Notes: generated from the letters alone by a model not told the origin. A DNA stretch of 64,000 nt from Gongronella butleri (GCA_025201375.1 JAIWZP010000001.1:1102501-1166500), one strand, 5' to 3'. Positions 1-14,404 are shown, counted from the first letter of the stretch. Numbers and translations: made by a program.

Positions 1-10
1 GTTTTCATAG

Positions 11-943
11 CGACATACTCACAGCCGGCAAATACGGGCACGGGCAAGCACGCCATGAGTCAATTGTACACGGTGATGCAATTTCTAAAGGACGCCGATG
101 GCCCACAGTCTGTCGTCAGCATCACAAGCCGTACAAAAGTCAACATTGATACCAACAAAGCCCTCTGGGATAAGCTCATCGCCAATGACAAGGTCGATTA
201 CGACCCGGTCATGCAGACGTTTGCCTACAAAGTATGAAAAAGGCCATCCAAAGAGTCAAAATTGAGCCTGATCTCATGCTTTTTTTTTTTTTTTGTGCAA
301 TTAGCCAACGTATCAAATCAAGTCCAAAGAAGAGCTGCTAAATTTGCTGGTGTCCATGAAGCAGCTCGGCGGCATGGATTACAAGGATTTGAAGGAATCG
401 TATATGAAAATTAGCGACGCCGTCGAAGAACTTGCCGCCGACGGCGATATCCTCGTTGTCCGCAACAAGGACGGGCAGCCGCGCGGTCTTTTCCACAATG
501 ACCCAAAGTACAACACACACATGGATAGTGGTAAATCATCTATTTTTTTTTATTGACAAGTCTTGGGAATTCATGCCATTTCTTGTTTTTTAATGCAGAA
601 TTCCGGGCCATGTGGTCTGAAATTCGCATCCCCGACGAGACCGATTTGCCAAAGCAGTTGGAGAGTGGTAAGAAGAGGCGCGCGTCCCCTGTTCCTCTTA
701 ATGCGACTCAATTTTTATTTTTGTTTTTCACACTTTTAGCTGGTCTCAAGACAATGGAAGTGTTCGAAAAGAAGGTCGTGGCCGACGTAAGTTGCGAATT
801 ACGATATAGGACACGCTTGTGTACTCATATTCGCTTTATAGCCACAACCAAAACGCTCAAAGACGCGAAACAAAAAGATCAAGATCACAAACACTCACTT
901 GTCGCATATCGATCTGTCCAAAGACTATGTGCCCAAGAAATAA
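11..943 (+). CDS. TFA2: TFIIE beta subunit (general transcription factor), 5' end off the window
   Basis: Small subunit of TFIIE, which recruits and stimulates TFIIH at RNA polymerase II promoters. Visible exons are about 11-231, 305-530, 599-667, 740-786 and 842-943, and their phases join without a break to TAA at 941-943. The first visible exon encodes the winged-helix start QLYTVMQFLKDADGPQS, typical of the family core domain; the second carries a second winged-helix part (SMKQLGGMDYKDLKESY), and the tail is short and basic (KRSKTRNKKIKI, ending VPKK). The frame is open upstream of the Met at 55, and a likely acceptor (CATAG) ends at 10, so the true start lies left of the window. It converges on the next gene, with 91 bp between stop codons. 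The family call is firm; the left exon edge is inferred. Confidence 0.88.
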
Positions 944-1034
944 AAAAATCTACTTTACAATCATGCAATTTATTTTGGTTTTGTAGGAAGGAAAAAGGGG
1001 GATATAGGTAGGGATGCTGTATGAATTGGATGAT

Positions 1035-2649
1035 CTACACGCGGAACACGAGGCAATGGCCGTCGTCCGAGGCCGTCACGACCGCTTGGCCATCACTACA
1101 GAACAAAAAAAAAAAAAAAAAAAAAAAAGTGAGCATGCACGTCGATTTTTCTTGTTTTCTTTTGTTCTTACTCGGACACGGCGAAATCCAGAATGGCATC
1201 GCGATGGCCCTTCCAAGTCTTGACGCACTCTGAAGTGCGTGCATCCCACATCTTCACCGTCTTGTCTGCCGAGCACGACACCAAGAAAGGCGCGTTTTTG
1301 ACAAAGCACACCTTGATAATGGCGTCCTGTCACGAAAAAAGAAGAAAAAGCGTGTCAATCGCGTGTCCAATTGCCCAATTGCCCGATTGCCCAATGGCAA
1401 CCATGTATGTATCCCTTACCTCGTGGTGAAGCGTGGCGCGCAGACGATGTGTTTGAGTATCCCAAATGGAGATGGTACCATCCACAGAGCCCGTCGCAGC
1501 CAGGGCGAGCCTAATCACGAGAAAACAAAAAAAAATGAGACAGGACCATCACAATCATAACAAAAAAAGAACAAAGGTTGCTTACACGTCGCAAAAGGCG
1601 ATGGATTCAATCGAGTCGGCGTGGTTCTCAAAGGCCGCAACAATGGTGCCATTGACGACGTTGATGAGACGGGCCTTGCCCTCCATGTCGCCCGAAATGA
1701 CGAGCGAGCTGTCCTTGTTGACGGCAAGGCTGGTGATGCCGTCGGCGTGGAAGCGCGCATCATCGCCAGACAGGCGATACAGCGCGGCCGCGGTCTTGGG
1801 GTCCCAAATGATCATCGACGTGTCCTCCGACACGGAAACAATCTTTTTGCCGTCCGGCGTGAAGCAGCCCGCCGTCACAGGGCCCGCATGGCCATTGAAA
1901 ACGTTCATGAACTTGCCGCTGGGCACTAATGAAATAAAAAAAAAGAAGGGGGATCAATGATTGAAAAAAAAAAGAAAAAAAAGCTAAAAATCTTACTGGC
2001 CCACATCCAAATGGTGGCGTCATTGGCACCTGCAAGCAAGACGTTGCCCTTGGGATGCCAATTGATCCAGACGACATCGTCGGGGCCGTCGACATCGGCA
2101 CAAAGCTCGCCAGTTTCCATGGCCCACACGCGAATATGGCCGTCCATGCCCGCGGATGCCACATAATCACCTTGCACGCTGTAGGCCAAGGCAACCACCG
2201 AATCGGTGTGACCACCAAGCTCGTACAGCTTCTCGCCCGTCGTTGCGCGCCACACGTAGCTCTTGTCGTCGCCGCCGCCGGACACCACAATGCTGTTGTC
2301 CTTGGGATGCATCGCAATCGCATAAACGGGCTCGCCGTGTTCGAAGAAGCCTTGCACAGAGTCGTCCACCAGTTCAATCATCTCATCCTCTGTCTCGCGC
2401 AGCTCGTAACCTTCCAGCGCAGCAGCTTCATCCTCGCTTTCATCCATGGGCTCGCCTTGCTCTTCCAATTCAGCAACTTCCTCCACGTCGTCCGCCGCGA
2501 GGTACTCGTCATTGATCGCATCGTCGTCAATAACCTGTCAGATCAAAAACACAGAATTCAGCATTTCCGAATTCACTCGTAAACAAGGCATCAATCGAAA
2601 CAAAACAGCTTTTTACCTGCTCAGGCTGTTCAGGGTGAGGTGCAGACAT
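1035..2649 (-). CDS. SQT1: WD40 protein of the AAMP/Sqt1 family
   Basis: Beta-propeller protein; in yeast Sqt1 is the dedicated chaperone of ribosomal protein uL16 (Rpl10). Exons (minus strand) are 2649-2617, 2534-1997, 1925-1586, 1510-1420, 1326-1172 and 1095-1035, giving 405 residues with all phases consistent. After MSAPHPEQPEQ comes an acidic segment (EDEAAALEGYELRETEDEM) typical of the family, then WD repeats beginning at GHTDSVVALAYS, with repeat ends such as HIRVWAME, MIIWDPK, ISIWDTQ and VKMWDAR. The C-terminus (DFAVSDDGQAVVTASDDG) is the last blade. Introns carry A and T runs. The start is chosen because the tiny first exon splices in frame; no longer upstream exon is evident. Function is by family; orthology to Sqt1 rather than another WD protein rests on the acidic lead and domain order. 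Confidence 0.85.
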
Positions 2650-4035
2650 GTCAGGTATTGGATCAGGTGGGGTGAAGCAAAAAAGAAGAAGAAAAAAAAA
2701 ACATTTTTCTTTGAATTTGCCCCTCCATTTATAATTCGGAACCCCGCCTTCCGCAGCGGGATCACCAAGCCATCCCGCCAATTTCGTCAATTTGTCAGCA
2801 CTCGTTCAACATCGAGAAGCAACGCGAAAAAAAAGACACTCTTACCTTTGCAATACGAAGGATGTTCCTCGATACTGTAACTCTTACTTTTTATGGCCAT
2901 TTCCCAGAAAGTAGGGTCCTCGTGGTGCCGCTGACATTCCATGCCCAAGCCCCACATTAAAGCCCAGGCAACGCGAAAAATTGAGACGCGCGGACATGCC
3001 GTGCCAGTAACCCTTTCTCACTGGTTCAAGACCCATTTGAATAAGCATTCTGTCAAAATCATGGAATACTATCGCAAAATCCATTAAATAACCGCGATAA
3101 CAAAATAGAACACGCGCCGACACGCATTGAAACGCGTCCCAAAGTGAAAAGACAGGCTACAATCGCCTTGGTGGTCAAGTGGGCGCGCAATCTTCAAAGA
3201 AAACCCAAAATCAGCCGCATGCAAAAGCTAATTTTCTCAGCAACGGCAAGACAACCCACAGCATACCGGTAGAACATCTTGCCAGCAAATAATATCATAA
3301 TACGTAGAGTATGATACACCATTATTTTATTTTTTAGGCGTGTCTGTACATACCACAATCCGTCAATTGCGGGTGACAACGAAATATTTGCAGCAGGCGT
3401 GCCATTGATTTCTTTTGAACTCTAATGCGAAAAATTACAGATAATAGGGCGCTGATTTCACCGTCAAGAATCGATCCGGGAAGAAAGTGTATTGTGACGG
3501 CTGCCTACTACACTCCCCCCGACGGTGACACGGAAATAATATGGACTCTGCGTGATGAGCGATTCATCAGACGGCCCTATCTGAATACTGTGGCAAATCT
3601 GGCAACGTCGTACGAATTCGCAGCAGCGCCTGGAGAGCCGCAAGAGGATCGGCCGAGGGCAAGACCACTTCTCAACGGCTTGAGAGCGAGACGCCGCCTG
3701 TGGGCCGGATATTGACGTGGCCGCGTTTAGTGCGCACGTCCTTCAAGATGCAAAATGTGCAGGCATTATTCCATTCAGTTTACAGCGTGCAAGACGCCAT
3801 AGGCCGATTTTACGCGTACAAAGGCGACCAGCGTGCGATCGCCACGACGGCAAAATCGTCATGCCCGACACAAAGAAATATGACAAGACATAGCGCCAAA
3901 TCGCATGTAAAAAAAAGAAGATCTCATAGCCAATAAGCGGTGATTGGCGCGCGCCGCCTGCGCCGAACAACAACTGGGGCAATTGCAAAAGCAACAGCGG
4001 CCGCTTGAAGAAGCAACGCGTCTCGCACGTGATGC

Positions 4036-4079
<44 letters not shown>

Positions 4080-4426
4080 GAGTGTATGGCTTGCGACCCA
4101 TTACGGGACAAGTGGCGTCACCCGTAACATGATTGATGCAAAATGCTGACAATGCTGACAATGCTGAGACTATTGCCTTTTCTTCAGCCATGACAGCCAA
4201 TTAGCAGCAGCAGCAGCACGCAGCTAGCCATCTTCAACCGGCCCGCCCGTAAGGATGGATCACCTCGGCCATGCGCGTCAAAATTTATCACTTTTTTTTT
4301 TTTTTTTTTAGCCAAGTCCTTGGTGCAGCGCTTCGCTGTAAGCGAAAAAAAAAAAAACTTGTAGAATAAAATCATTCGTAATGCAAAAGCGCCAAAGTGG
4401 ATCTTTTTATTGATGAAAAAATGCAA
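2650..4426. other. Intergenic stretch, no convincing gene
   Basis: About 1.8 kb between the divergent SQT1 start and the GAPDH stop. It holds many ACGCG-type words, a CAG run, a triple CAATGCTGA repeat near 4138-4167 and an 18-nt T run near 4292. The open frames here (for example 3425-3715) have no recognisable domain and no splice partners, so I call none of them a gene. Confidence 0.6.
4037..4078 (+). repeat. (CAG)13 trinucleotide repeat
   Basis: Thirteen uninterrupted CAG units followed by CAA lie in a region without a supported gene. A frame across it could read polyglutamine (an ORF from 3944), but nothing around it resembles a conserved protein. A second short CAG cluster lies near 4205-4219. 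Confidence 0.9.
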
Positions 4427-6029
<1,603 letters not shown>

Positions 6030-6179
6030 TTATACGCCAGAAAAGAAAGTCACCCATTCCCTGCTGGTTGCTATTTTATTGTGCATGAGCCATGAATTTT
6101 ATTATAAAGATGATTGTGGGATGAGAAACAACAAGAAGTGGATGAATGCAAAAGAGAGAAAAGAAGGGCAAAAAGGTGC

Positions 6180-7463
6180 TCAATACCGCTTTGCCTTTTT
6201 GTTCTTGTTGTAGCGCTTACCGCCGGACGTCTTTGCTTGCTGGATCTCGCCATACTTGCGCTTGTAATAGTCGGTGTGATGCGAGTCGCCCATGATTTCC
6301 TCGGTGATGGTCTGTTTGCGGTCCTTGCGGTTGAGGCGCGCCGAATAAAACTCAGTGGCACCCTCAATCAGCGTGCCAATTTGGAAATATTTGGGCTGGT
6401 GCTTCTTGTCCATCTTGCGGTAATGGCGCTTGCGATCAAGGACGTGACGCATGCGTAAAATCTGGAGATCACGCTTGTTTTCCTCGGTCATCTCACCAAG
6501 GGGCATGTCGAACCAACCAGAGCCGCTGGTCTTGGCGCGCTCCTGCGTAAAGTTAAAAAAAAAGGTTCATTGTCAGGCTGCGGACACGCGGAGATCAAGT
6601 CCAAATTCAAAAAATTACCTTCTGTCTCTCCTTCCGTGACATTGGCTTGGCGACTTCCTGGTTGGTTGTGGTCTTTAGCGTGACAAGGGCGTCCTTGTTG
6701 GTCTTGTCATTGGTATCTTTCACGTGCACGGCATCCTTGGCAAACGAAACAGCGCCATTGCCCTTGGCCTGCAAGTAAAGCTGCTTGTCCACATTGACGC
6801 CAGGGTTCAACTTGGGTAATTTGAGCGCGGAAGCAGCATTGTCATCACTGTGAACAAAAAAAAAAAAAAAAAAAAAAAAAAAAAGCGCGTCAGCAAGACC
6901 AAATTGGCGTCATTGACAATGAATTGAGGCCTCTTACTCGAATTTGATGGTGTCATTTTGCTGTGTTTTCAATGCGGACTGAGCTTTTTGCAGCAATTGA
7001 TCCAGATCTTCTTCGTCTTGATCGTCGTCACTGTCGCTGGCATCGCTCTCGTCGACGCTCTCGTCGTCGTCGCTGTCGTCGTCGCTATCAGTGTTGTCTT
7101 CGTCATCATTGTCGCTCTCCGTGTCATCCGTGGCATGGGCAATTGGCGGCTTTTTTTCGTCCTCGATGTCCTCTTTGACTTTTTCGTCGGCGTCCTCGTC
7201 CGAAATCTCGTCCGAAATCTCGCTTTCGCTCTCGCCAAGAGACTCGGCAGACTCGGCAGACGTCGCTTCTAATAAAAAAAAAAACAAGGTGAGATCGAGG
7301 TTCAACGTTCCGTTTGGTAGGAGATCGTACTCTTTGAGGTATCTTGTTTGCGTGCAGACGTGTTTCTTGGCTTTTGAGCGGGACTGTTGACCGACTCGGC
7401 ACGTGCTGTCTTTTTGATAGCTGCTGCGGCAGCGACAGCTGCTGAGCGCCTTGTGGTAACCAT
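6180..7463 (-). CDS. FCF2: Fcf2/DNTTIP2 family pre-rRNA processing factor
   Basis: Nucleolar factor of the small-subunit processome needed for early 18S rRNA cleavages in yeast. Exons (minus strand) are 7463-7331, 7268-6938, 6847-6619 and 6542-6180, giving 351 residues in phase. The conserved C-terminal Fcf2 domain is clear: SGSGWFDMPLGEMTEENKRD, then LRMRHVLDRKRHYRKMDKK, PKYFQIGTLIEGATEFYSAR and a basic tail (KKAKRY). The N-terminus is variable: a basic, Ala-rich start ([17 protein letters not shown]), then a long Asp/Glu/Ser run encoded by exon 2, typical of nucleolar acidic segments. The intron before exon 3 contains a 29-nt homopolymer. The first donor (AGAGTACGA) is weak, so the exon 1 edge is the least certain part. 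Confidence 0.88.
6856..6884. repeat. 29-nt poly(A) tract inside an FCF2 intron
   Basis: A pure A run on the plus strand, which is a T run just before the acceptor on the FCF2 sense strand. It looks like an over-extended polypyrimidine tract. Confidence 0.9.
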
Positions 7464-7974
7464 AGGGAGTAAAGAAAAAGGTGGAGAAACGAAGAAAAGG
7501 CAAGAGGCTTTTTTTTTTTTCGTTGAGTTCAAACACTCAAATTGAAAAGGCGGGGGGCCCGGGCGGGCCGTTCCAAGGTCCGACCTCAATTTGACACATA
7601 TTCGGGAAGACCGGTTGCCGCAGCGCATCCGCCCAGGCAAAAAGCCAAGGCGATCATGGTTGCACAAAAGCTTGCTGGCCGCCAAGGGTCTCTTGCCCCC
7701 CACTTTTTACACCCCTCGCACCCATGCCTGCGCCCCGCGGAGGCTACTCGCCACGATCCCCTTCATGGAATTAGGAAAAACGTGAAAAACTCAAATCAAA
7801 TTGCACCGAGAAAACGGCTCAGCATTTTCCACGACAGATCAGGCCAGCACCACCAGATCAAAAAGGGCCCTATTTATCGGGCCTGATTTGCCACAAATAG
7901 ACTTTTTCCCTGGTTTGTTCTTTTCTACGTCTTTCTTTCCTCCTTTTTTTTTTATTTTTATTTTTATATGGCTC

Positions 7975-10553
7975 ATGGGTACCGCCGAACCTCAAAGCAG
8001 ACGACCCAAGCCTTGCCAACGTATGCCAGTGAACTTTGAACATGTCTTTTGTGCTTAATTTTCTTTTCTCTTTCCTCTTTTTGTCGTTTTTTCTTGTTTT
8101 CTCTCTCTTTTTTTCTTGTAGACTGCAAGCTGTTGCGACGCAAATGCGAACGACAATCGCTGGACGAGGCGTGCGCTCGGTGTGTTGCCAGCAAGCGACC
8201 GTGCACCAATGACGACGTGGACGACGACCGCGAATTAGACGCTGTGGACGGGTCTGAAGAGATACAATATTACTTGCGACAAGTGCAAAAGCTGGAGCGG
8301 TCCATGAGCGATTTGGCCGCCGATATGCAGCGCCAGCAGGGGCACGCGCCATCGAAAACGCCGATTGTCTGGCGCGAAGATGCGATGGACGCGGATTCCA
8401 TATCATCGCCTGCTTTATCATGGACCAGCGCGAGCGTTTCATCGTTTTCATTGCAAGACGAGGCAACAGGGCAGCACCAGGTGGCATTGGCGCGGCAATT
8501 CGGCTCATCGTCATTGTCGCCGTCATCTTCCTCCGGCTCACCACGCGTCACGTCGTGGATGACCCCTGATGGCGCGGCCACTCTGCAATTGTTTGATCCC
8601 GTCGACAAGGACAAGAGCCAGAATGACAAGGATACCCGCAACAGCAGCGATTTCACATGGAATTTGACCCTCACCGACGGCCGTCTGAAGCTCAATTCGA
8701 CCATTCAATCGATTGATGAATTACGCGAGTACGACAAGGCCTTTCACCGGTTTTTATCACCGTTTTCGGCCCTTTTCGAGGACACGGCGTTTGTGTTTGA
8801 ACGATTTGACAACATGAGCCTGCTGCCACGTACCATTGAGATCCTCTCAAAGACCAAACTCAAGACCAAGGCACTCACTCTGTACGACGTGCCCAGCACC
8901 GTGCCTCTTGCGCACCCCGATCTGATCAATGGCCTGCGCAATGGCACACCCCCGCCCATTGAAGTCATTGACCTCATTATCCAATCTTACATGCAGTGTG
9001 TCAACGAACCCATGCCCCTTTTGCACGCCCCCACCTATTTAAAGCGCTACCACGACATCATCCGCCTCGATCCATACACGGACACCATCACCATGGCCAT
9101 CTGTTGCGCTCATTGTGCGTCCACATGCTCACATTTGCCCTTTCCCAATTACGATCGTCGCGTTCTCGCGGATTTCTTCTATGAGCGCGCCACGTCGCTC
9201 ATCTACGACATTTTCGATGACCCCGATCACCGCCTCGAGACGCTCATGGCCGTCAATCTGCTCACGGAATACAGACGCATGTCCTTGCGCATCTCCGAGG
9301 CCACAAAATGGATCGACATTGCCGTCCGACTTGCCAATGATCTGGCTCCCATGTACGACGTCAAGCCCGCTCATCTCACAAAGCCCGATATTTACGTGTC
9401 GCAATTTAAACGTGACGATTGGTGCCGCAAACCAAAGCAATCCACGGAAATTGACCGCGTCCTCTTTTTGCGCCACTATGTTATTGCATTCGCCCACCAA
9501 AAATACCTCGCCCTCGTCATGTATGGCAATCCTGACAATTGGGAATTTCTCAACTTGCACCCGATTGAAATTGCCCCGGACGAAAGCATCGTATCGCACG
9601 AATTCGTCGAAATCATGAACGTCACCTTGTATTTTATGACTCATCCCGTCATGCTGGACCTTACCGTAAGCAAAAGAAGAATGAAAAAGAAGTAACAAAA
9701 AAAAAAGGACCAGCAAGAGAGAGATAACGAGAGGGTGATCGTGTGACTCAGTCAGCCCCTCAATTTTAGGAAAAAATCTCTCGAATTGTGCTTGGTGAGC
9801 TGACGCGGGTGCCCTTGGATCTGATTCTGCGCTTTGACCAGCTTTACAATGAATGGTGGCAGGATATGCCCGAGGAAAGTCGCCTATGCCCCGGTGATCC
9901 GTCCAAACCCGATAGTTTGCCATACGTTGCCGCGTGCACGTCGCAAAAGCAGATGATCGTCTACCTGCTGGCTCTCGCCGAGAAGCAGGAAATCTACTTG
10001 CGTCTGTCACGCCCTCATCGGGGCACAACCATGTCCTTTGACGGCGCTTCAGAACTGTCGCGCGCCATCCAGGACAAATACATCACCTCGGCACTCGATT
10101 GCCTCGTCAACATGCTCGCCGTCTTGCGCAGACTCGAACTGACAAGGAAGTATTGCGTGTGTAAGTAGTCCTCGAAAGAAAAAAAAAAAAAAAAGGAGAC
10201 GCGCGTGATCCTGATTTATTTTTCCAATTTTTTTTGTCGCAGTCGCCAGCGAGGTGTTTGTGGGTGTTGCCGATCAATTGAGCGTGCTGGCGAGCTCTGA
10301 GAACAAGGTGGTGGCCAATGAGGCGCAGAAGCATCTCAAGTCCCTACTGGCAGAGCTGGACGAGGTTTGGTTCATGCACGGCAACAAAGTGTCACGCGAC
10401 GCGTCGCCGCTCTTGAAAATGGACATGCGACGCCGCAACGACCCGCTCTACGTGTACCACAATATCATGGAATCCTACGACGTTTACCCCAACCCGGCTC
10501 TCGCCTTTTGTTATGATGTTTTGCAAACAAGCCGTGACGATCACGTACCTTGA
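7975..10553 (+). CDS. Zn2Cys6 fungal transcription factor
   Basis: Binuclear zinc-cluster DNA-binding regulator with a fungal-specific transcription factor domain. Exons are 7975-8020, 8122-9665, 9770-10160 and 10243-10553, giving 763 residues with closed phases. The zinc cluster is split by the first intron: PKPC-QH-C joins KLLRRKC across it, giving C14-X2-C17-X6-C24-X8-C33-X2-C36-X6-C43. Without the 46-nt first exon the first two cysteines would be missed, which fixes the start at 7975. A coiled stretch (YYLRQVQKLERSMSDLAADM) follows, then a Ser-rich linker and the middle homology region (LINGLRNGTPPPIEVIDLII, SYMQCVNEPMPLLHAPTYLK). The target pathway cannot be told from sequence. It is preceded by a T-rich promoter and no close divergent partner. 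Confidence 0.88.
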
Positions 10554-12524
10554 GCTCAATGGTGAACAATGAGCCGCTTTTTTTTTTCTATATGATTCCT
10601 CTGCATACAAACATACAACCCCACTCTTCCTCTGATTTCCCTCCTACACCCCCTTGCAACCTTTTCAATATTGTACATAGTAAAGCTTTTTGGTCCCAAA
10701 TGGAAATAAATGGTGTTTCTGAGCCACGTGCCCTACGCATGACAGATCCAGTGCGTGGCAGACAAGTGTGCGGACATCCAAGCTCGCCGCGGATGCGACG
10801 CTTCTGGAGAGTGAAACGCGCACAAACAACATTGTCGCATCGATTTCTCGATTTTTTTCATTTTACGTGTTTGGAAACCCAGGACCGGCTGATGTGGGAT
10901 CATGGTCACTCAAGTTTAAGCGTCTGCAGTGCCTTTGGTTCACATCAGCTTGCGGAGAAAATGGGCAATCGAAACAAAATGGTCAAATGCGCAAATTCGA
11001 GATTGCTGGCGCTTCAACGATTTATTTTTTTGCGTCAAATTTGTCCAGTGGTATGGCATGGATAAGGTATCATAGCGTTGCATCAAGTTGTTTGAAAGAG
11101 AAAGAGTCAGACCTTGGAAAAAAAAAGTGTTGAAAAAGTCGTTGTACGTTCTTTTGAAGGATCACAAAAGTGCACCAGTGCAGACAGCTCGCCGACTACA
11201 CCAAAACGTGTTGCACCATTGTCGTGCATCTATCCGTTCAAATTTGAAGCCATTTGGGCAAGTTTCTCGAGAGACGTATTATTAACTTTCAATTTTACGG
11301 ATAAATCAACGTATAATCGCCATCTGGGCACTGCAGCGTCCCGAAAAGCATCCCATCGTGATACGGCGTAATGGACACCCTAGTAGAGTGCCGCTTGCAG
11401 TCGATAGTTCGTCACTGGGGCGCGCCACACGCAAATCAAAATTTAATCGTGGCGAGCCTCCAAAACCAAAATCGAAAAATGAGGTCTCCAGAATCCCGCC
11501 AAACTTGTACACACGATGCATCGCACCGACAAACCACGAGAATGGTAAAAAAGGAGAGAGGTTCAGTTGTTCGTTGGCAAGCAATCGCCAATTTTCGTCT
11601 AAACTTTGCAGACGAATTGTGATGGATGAACACGTCCAAAAGGCCACGCGGACGCGTCTCCTAGCAAGAGATGGCCGAGGCCCATGGATTTGATTAGGAA
11701 TCGACTTGTGCTACTCGACGCTCCACGCGGTTTATCACGCGTCAAAATTTATATAGTATTTTGAACGCGTGTCAAAATGCCCAAAAAATCACATTTTCCA
11801 TTGATCACTCGTGTCCACGTACGCAGCGAACCATCCTCTTTCTGATGGTGAGAGTTTCTCGGAGAAACATGCAGTTTTCGTTGAGTTGACCTTGTGATGA
11901 AAATTAACAGCTAAATGCGTTTTACACCAAAACTAGCCAATGGACACCTCGTTTTTACCTGATTTCCGTCGGTGAATGAGAGGCACATACCATGTGGTTG
12001 AATGGCGTGACGATCTGAGGACTCGAAATTCACCCGTTTCAAATCCTCGACTATGCCCCTCGGCAAATTCGCCATTTTTGAAAATCGTGGCTTGCCGGCG
12101 CTCCAGTGGCCGCAATATCGCAGGAGTGGGCTCATTCGAACTAGAAAGGTTGGAATCATCGATCCACAGCGTCTCATCCCTTGAAAGTTATAAAATTCGT
12201 TGACAAATATCCAAAATACGCTAATGCAGGCGGTATTTTTCATTTTTTTCAGCAAACACTTGCAGCATTCCATTTTTAAAAAGACATCGAGCAGAGACCG
12301 CGCTGAGCTATCGTTTGCGCCCTCCAGCGTGCCTGTGCGCGAAACTGGACACGAGCAATGTCCAAAGTTCAAATTCCAGGCGACATTGTCTGGTCGGCCG
12401 GGGATTGGGGCAGACGCGCTTTTCGACAATTTTTTTTTTCAAAGAGCGCGTTTGGGCTCCTGCCCCGCGCCCTTCTTTCTCTTTTCGCTTCCTTTTCCCC
12501 TCCCCTTTCTCACTCTCAGATACC
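10554..12524. other. Intergenic region dominated by an old dispersed repeat
   Basis: About 2 kb with no supported gene. From about 11440 to 12160 it carries copy A1 of a dispersed repeat listed separately. The rest is AT-rich sequence with short ACGCGT words and scattered frames that lack splice partners or domains. Confidence 0.6.
11440..12160 (+). repeat. Dispersed repeat family A, copy A1
   Basis: This segment is collinear with copies near 49640 and 57270. The anchors CCAAAACCAAAAT (11460) and GGGCTCATT (12128) lie 668 bp apart here, about 677 bp apart in A2 and 667 bp in A3. Shared blocks include CCGCCAAACTT, CACGCGTC, CGTTGA, CCGTCGGTGAATG and CAAATCCTCGACT. No open frame survives in all copies and no terminal repeats were seen, so it is an old, diverged repeat of unknown class. 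Confidence 0.75.
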
Positions 12525-13882
12525 ATGTTGGACGAATTTGACGATATTTTGCTAGACAGCTACGATCCGACGTCGACGAGCGCCCATGGGCAGACGGACA
12601 CGACGCAGGTCGATCGCAAGCGACTGTACATGGACGATACCCCTGAACAACCCGCGGCATCGGCGACGCCCGCCAAGCGGCAGCGCGCACCGGTCAAGAA
12701 GCTCGATCACTCAACGTAAAGCCATTCGCCACGCAAACCTTTTGCCGCACAGACGCGCTTGTTTCTCACTTGTTTTTCCCCTTGACCACCTTACTTAGGT
12801 TGTTTCAATCGGACGGCATCCCAAGAATCAAAAACGAGGCCCAGTGGATCAAGTTTAGGGGCAAAGGACATGAGGTAAAAAAAAAAAAAAATAACGATGC
12901 CAATTCCGCCCGCTTTTGAAGCTTTCCTGACGCGATTTTGCTTGACATTAGGACGATGACCTGCGGCGATTGATGGAATACTACCGGATGTGGTCGCGCC
13001 AATTGTATCCCAAGCTCAATTTCCAAGATTTCTGCCGAAGGGCATGGAAAGCGTGCGCGACAAAGCAGTGCAAGGTAAGAAAAACAAATAAAAAAACAAA
13101 CGCGCTTTTTTTTATAACCTCTTTCTTCCTATTTTTCCTGTTTTTTTCTTTTTTTTTTAGATGGAATTGAATCACTGGCGTGACGAATACATGTTCAAGA
13201 ACGCGCCCCCGGAGGATCTATCGCGTGGTGTGGATAGCATGTCGATACAGGAGCGAGCATCAAGGTAAAATTCTTGTCCGTTGAGCGTATTAAATCGTCT
13301 CACGTCTTTTTTTTTTCCCTTCCTTTCTTTAGTCCGTCGGATCACCTTGAGAATGAACAGGCGGCAGAGAGCGATAGTGACGATGGGCGAGCATTGGATG
13401 ACGCGCTTGCGGCACTGCGACGGCCACAAGGGAATGTGCAAGATGTGGCGGCGGCAGCAGCAGCAGCGTCGCCTGCGGGCGCCATTGACTATGACGCGAT
13501 CTGGGACGAGGCGCATGCGGCGCAGCATCTGCGCGACACGGCCGAGGATAGAAAAGAAGTCATTTACGACGACGATGACGATGACAATGACGAGGTGCTT
13601 CTGGACAATGCCTTTGCCGCGATCCGCAGAGCCAACACGCCTGCGCCACCCACGCGCGTCGCGTCCGAGTCGCCCAAGCCCATGCGCGAGCCTGAAACAC
13701 ACGCGACCGTGGCCGCAAGCCCAGAAAAGGAGACAAACACGCAAAAAGCGCGCCGATCACGCATCATGCTTGCCAGCGACGACGACGATGAAGACAACCA
13801 GAATGACGATATTCCCCTGTTTGACGCAAACAACCTTGCCAATGAGCCAACACACACCGTCGACGATTTCTTTGCCGACTAG
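12525..13882 (+). CDS. CSM3: Csm3/Swi3/TIPIN replication fork protection protein
   Basis: Partner of Tof1/Timeless in the fork protection complex, which holds polymerase and helicase together at stalled forks and supports checkpoint signalling in the nucleus. Exons are 12525-12715, 12799-12874, 12952-13074, 13161-13264 and 13333-13882; the total of 1044 nt gives 347 residues. The Swi3 domain spans roughly residues 60-145: LFQSDGIPRIKNEAQWIKF, the family hallmark RGKGHE, then LRRLMEYYRMWSRQLYPKLN and WKACATKQCK. The C-terminal half is low complexity and acidic (EDRKEVIYDDDDDDNDE) with Ala runs and a DDFFAD end. Introns are short with A/T runs and ACGCG words. Identification is by domain; the tail is not conserved. 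Confidence 0.88.
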
Positions 13883-14404
13883 ACTCTTTTTTTCATAAAA
13901 AAACACAAGCTTTTTCGGGCTTTTGACAGTAACAATCATGATTTCCATAGGAAAAAAAATTAATGAGGATTGCGCAACAAGAAAAAAAAAGAGTCGGGTG
14001 TTGTCATTGGAATGTGGGCAAAAGGAACAAGGACCGGGCCCAAATTTTTTTTTCAGGGGGGGGGGATAAAGGGGTCCCTCTCCCCCGGTCAGGTCAAAAG
14101 ATCAATTGTTCTCAAACACCATGGTCCTGTCCCACCCCCTCCCCTCTGGAATGTTTAATTTGTCACGCCTCCTTGTTTTTGACAGACACACAAGGACCCT
14201 GTCCTGCGTAATAAAGTCAATGGCCCTGTTTTTTTCTCTCTCTTTTTTTTCGTTTTTGCCCTTTTACACTCATTTTTATTATCTCTGTTTCTCTCTCGCT
14301 CTCTTTTATCGCTCGTTTATCGCTCTTTAATCGCTCAATTCGCTCATTTATCTATCATTTCGCTCTTTTTCTCAATTTTTTCTCATTTCGACAAGCGCAC
14401 ATCA

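Noticed and set aside
1014..1223. Plus-strand frames near the SQT1 3' end
   Set aside because: They run through an intron homopolymer of the minus-strand gene.
3000..3060. Possible tRNA (GGTTCAAGACC resembling a B box)
   Set aside because: No matching A box, acceptor stem or anticodon arm could be paired.
3944..4132. Polyglutamine protein across the CAG repeat
   Set aside because: No conserved sequence around it and no splice partners; the repeat alone keeps the frame open.
14057..14066. G run as possible telomere-like or G-quadruplex element
   Set aside because: A single run of about ten G without the repeated spacing such elements need.
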